From Pelagibius sp036570545 (lineage in GTDB: Bacteria; Pseudomonadota; Alphaproteobacteria; Kiloniellales; Kiloniellaceae): a stretch of DNA of 5,624 nucleotides. The notes under the pieces are model-generated. The model was not told the origin of the DNA, made no database searches, and saw nothing but the letters and a program-made list of their open reading frames with translations. This document shows, one piece after another, positions 5,336-5,624 of the stretch. Where the stretch lies: the NCBI GenBank assembly GCA_036570545.1, contig DATCXZ010000340.1, positions 1 through 5,624 on the forward strand, in the 5' to 3' direction. The stretch's first letter is position 1. The number at the start of each line of letters is the position of its first letter. A program made the position numbers and the translations under genes.

Positions 5336-5624
5336 CTAGCGGGTGCGGTGGTAGACCCGGCAATCGGTGGTGCCCTGGCCATGGAACAGGTAGATCACCT
5401 GGTCTTCCGCCAGTCTGGCGCGGTCGAGCAGGCTGGCATGGCCGCCGACCGCGGCGCCGTAGGTGCGCCCCTCGACCACGCCGATCAGGTACTGGTCGCG
5501 CTTCTGGCGGAACAGGCGCTTGCTGCAGGCGCGGCTGAGTTCGGCGCTCACCACCCAGCCCGCCGGCAGGGCCGCGGGGTCGCGCACGATGACGTGGGAG
5601 CCGGCGCGCGCCTGCTTGGTGCGG
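5336..5624 (-). CDS. Unrecognised protein, C-terminal part
   Basis: The reading frame is open from the right edge to a TAG at 5338-5336, giving 95 visible residues. A GTG at 5587 is in frame but has no ribosome site, and the frame continues to the edge (upstream residues RTKQARAGSHVIV), so the true start is probably outside. Visible stretches include LPAGWVVSAELSRACSK, RDQYLIGVVEGRTYGAA, DQVIYLFHGQG and the end TTDCRVYHRTR. Two cysteines about 55 residues apart could form a disulphide if the protein is exported, but no signal sequence is visible here. I do not recognise the family. Codon use (G/C in the third position) matches its neighbours, and a strong terminator lies 108 bases after the stop, both of which support a real gene. 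Confidence 0.65.
   Translation of the reverse strand, partial: RTKQARAGSHVIVRDPAALPAGWVVSAELSRACSKRLFRQKRDQYLIGVVEGRTYGAAVGGHASLLDRARLAEDQVIYLFHGQGTTDCRVYHRTR

Overview
The window is high-GC DNA (roughly two thirds G+C by eye) from a Gram-negative bacterium, most likely an alphaproteobacterium of the Rhodospirillales/Rhizobiales type. The evidence is the gene order (mltB-type lytic transglycosylase, rlpA, D-Ala-D-Ala carboxypeptidase, tmk, holB), which I know from alphaproteobacteria, the lipobox-bearing outer-membrane-type lipoproteins, and GC-rich palindromic intergenic repeats of the alphaproteobacterial style. All supported genes are on the minus strand, so transcription runs from right to left.

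Reading in the direction of transcription: the right edge (5336-5624) holds the C-terminal end of an unrecognised protein, followed by a strong intrinsic terminator (5199-5227). A separate short lipoprotein gene (4856-5113) follows, with a fold pattern like BamE/SmpA. Next come three consecutive peptidoglycan enzymes: an MltB-type GH103 lytic transglycosylase lipoprotein with a C-terminal peptidoglycan-binding domain (3409-4683), the septal-ring lytic transglycosylase RlpA with lipobox, DPBB and SPOR domains (2346-3317), and a PBP5-type D-Ala-D-Ala carboxypeptidase (1114-2259). A plausible sigma70-type promoter sits between mltB and rlpA, so rlpA-dac may have its own transcription start. After a 373-base gap come thymidylate kinase (93-740) and, 7 bases further on, the first 28 codons of holB (DNA polymerase III delta').

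Together these genes link envelope remodelling and daughter-cell separation (MltB, RlpA, the carboxypeptidase) with DNA precursor supply and replication (Tmk, HolB). I recognise this as ordinary, conserved chromosomal context. I see no defence system, prophage, integron, CRISPR array, tRNA or rRNA.

The least ordinary part is the dac-tmk gap. It carries a roughly 210-base inverted-repeat element (795-1004) with two arms about 86% identical. Each arm folds as its own REP-like hairpin, and one base-pair change between the arms is compensatory. Smaller points of interest are a perfect dyad in front of mltB, two overlapping mini-ORFs and a CtrA-like site at 5251-5339, and the unknown protein at the right edge.
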